DNA of 64,000 bases from NCEH01 sp002257205 (GTDB lineage: Bacteria > Pseudomonadota > Alphaproteobacteria > Rhizobiales > Xanthobacteraceae): the NCBI RefSeq assembly GCF_043195105.1, contig NZ_JBAFWO010000001.1; one strand, written 5' to 3'. The notes beneath the pieces are model-generated. The model saw nothing but the letters and a program-made list of their open reading frames with translations. It was not told the DNA's origin and did not search any database. The translations under genes and the position numbers were made by a program. The first letter of the stretch is position 1. Every line of letters begins with the position of its first letter. Positions 62,862 through 64,000 of this stretch are shown here, piece by piece.

Positions 62862-63887
62862 ATGACCAACCGCGCAAAGCAGATTTTCAAGCCCGAGTTC
62901 AAGTTCGGTCTGGGCGGCGTGCCGCTCGGCAACGAGTTCGACAAGCACACCGATAAGGAGGCCGAAGCGACGCTGGAGACGGCCTGGGCCATAGGCGTGC
63001 GCTATTATGATGTCGCGCCCTGGTATGGCTTCGGTCTCTCCGAACGTCGTTTCGGTCACTTCCTGCACAACAAGAGCAGGGACGATTATCTCCTATCCTC
63101 AAAGGTCGGAAAGCTTTTCAAGGCGTCGAAGAACAACCGTCACGCTGAGATCTTTCCGCTCTCGGACTCGCCCAACGATCTGGTCATCGACTACACGGCC
63201 GACGGCGTGCGTCGCTCGATCGAGGATAGTCTTCAGCGCCTTGGCGTTTCCCACCTGGACATCGCCTTCGTCCACGATCTGTCGCCCGACTTTGCCTATT
63301 TTCCGAACGGCTGGGAGGAGCAATACGAGATCGCGCGCAAAGGCGCTTTCCCGGCGCTCTCGCAATTGCGCGACGAGGGCGTCATCCGCGCCTGGGGTGT
63401 CGGTGTGAACACGCCCTATGCGATTCTGAAGGTGATCGAGGACGCGGATCCCGACGTCTGTCTGTGCGCTCGTCAATACTCCCTGATTGATCACGCCAAT
63501 GCGCTCAATCAAGTGTTTCCGGCCGCACGCGAGAAGAACGTCTCGCTGGTGATTGGCTCGTCGCTCAATGCTGGCTTTATCTCCGGCAGCCCGCGCTACA
63601 ATTATGGCAAGGAGAACTTCAAGATACCTCGGGAGGTCATCGAAAAGCGCGAAAAGCTCCGCGCCATCGCTGCGCGCCATGGGGTGGATCTGCGCACTGC
63701 GGCCTTGCAGTTCTCCGCAGCGGGATCAGAGGCCGTCGCCCTGGTCGTCGGCGCGCGCAGCGACCAGCAGATCCTGGAAGACTATAATTCCATGCAGGCG
63801 AAGATCCCGGTCGCCTTCTGGGCCGAGCTCAAACAGGAAAAGCTGATTGAGGCTAACGCTTCACTGCCTGCCGCCCCGGCCTCATAG
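62862..63887 (+). CDS. Aldo/keto reductase (L-fucose/aldose dehydrogenase-like)
   Basis: 341 residues, (beta/alpha)8 NAD(P)H enzyme. FGLGGVPLGNEF; catalytic Asp/Tyr in YYDVAPWYGFGLSERRFG; Lys in LLSSKVGKLF; His in DIAFVHDLS; cofactor region VVGARSDQQILED. It fits the D-threo-aldose 1-dehydrogenase/fucose dehydrogenase branch. AGGAG 8 nt before the ATG at 62862. The gap 62585-62861 before it holds nothing recognised. A perfect palindrome spans the stop codon. Confidence 0.9.
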   Translation: MTNRAKQIFKPEFKFGLGGVPLGNEFDKHTDKEAEATLETAWAIGVRYYDVAPWYGFGLSERRFGHFLHNKSRDDYLLSSKVGKLFKASKNNRHAEIFPLSDSPNDLVIDYTADGVRRSIEDSLQRLGVSHLDIAFVHDLSPDFAYFPNGWEEQYEIARKGAFPALSQLRDEGVIRAWGVGVNTPYAILKVIEDADPDVCLCARQYSLIDHANALNQVFPAAREKNVSLVIGSSLNAGFISGSPRYNYGKENFKIPREVIEKREKLRAIAARHGVDLRTAALQFSAAGSEAVALVVGARSDQQILEDYNSMQAKIPVAFWAELKQEKLIEANASLPAAPAS

Positions 63888-63900
63888 TGACCGGGGCGGC
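63870..63900 (+). terminator. Hairpin around the aldo/keto reductase stop codon
   Basis: GCCGCCCCGG (63870-63879) and CCGGGGCGGC (63891-63900) are exact complements with the TAG in the loop; no T-run. The last 100 nt of the window show no gene. Confidence 0.45.
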
Positions 63901-64000
63901 CTCGATTCGGCGTAGCCCCCAGCCACGCCCTGACCTTGTCGGCGCAGGAGCATTGGTGCTGCCGTGCGGTTGACGCCTTTGGCGAAAGCAAAGCCCTGGC

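Overview
The window reads as chromosomal DNA of a high-GC alphaproteobacterium of the order Hyphomicrobiales (Rhizobiales), most like the Xanthobacteraceae. The evidence is the gene content (rpoD-dnaG block, SUF operon ending in sufS-sufT, RNase E with an interrupted S1 domain, S21 beside rne), an Irr-type iron box, rhizobial-style intergenic palindromes and a perfect chromosomal parS site at 48400-48415. No plasmid, phage, IS or CRISPR signature was seen. The genus call is inference.

Layout. 0-2.7 kb: a minus-strand signalling operon (CHASE3 histidine kinase, single-domain response regulator, then a receiver-HisKA_2 kinase that runs off the left edge). 2.9-4.5 kb: a glutamine-synthetase-family enzyme and a 35-residue membrane peptide. 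4.6-10.9 kb: rpoD, dnaG, a GatB/YqeY protein and carA. 11.1-17.6 kb: an oxalate/formate module with an FCD-type GntR regulator, a CBS-pair protein, formyl-CoA transferase (frc) and two OxlT-like antiporters; a GTAT-N5-ATAC palindrome recurs at its promoters and also before an unrecognised 77-residue protein. 17.8-21.7 kb: zwf-pgl-pgi. 22-26 kb: rpsU and rne. 26.6-32.2 kb: cell-wall amidase, class A PBP and prfB. 32.2-40.2 kb: bcp, a 1185-residue AsmA-like protein, a secreted PRC-barrel protein, tyrS, anmK and an alpha/beta hydrolase.

40.2-50 kb is the iron-sulfur region. A cysteine desulfurase, sufB, sufC, sufD, sufS and sufT lie downstream of a promoter whose -10/start region overlaps a perfect TTAGAAT-A-ATTCTAA palindrome, so iron status probably sets its output. 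A duplicated 122-bp inverted-repeat element sits inside the operon between sufD and sufS. A VOC protein, the parS site, an FNT-family channel, a SufA-type carrier and tRNA-Leu(UAA) follow.

From the tRNA to the right end (50.1-64 kb) the character changes. Genes are regulator/enzyme pairs (LysR/MFS/SDR, AraC/hydrolase, HxlR/amidohydrolase) mixed with at least five decayed genes: a flavodoxin with two frameshifts and a deletion, a hydrolase C-terminal fragment, a DUF302 gene cut by an in-frame amber codon, a LysR gene with two frameshifts, a stop and a deletion, and an aldo/keto reductase start. A free-standing condensation-domain acyltransferase and an intact aldo/keto reductase close the window. 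This is a plausible variable segment beside a tRNA, but no integrase or att repeat was found.
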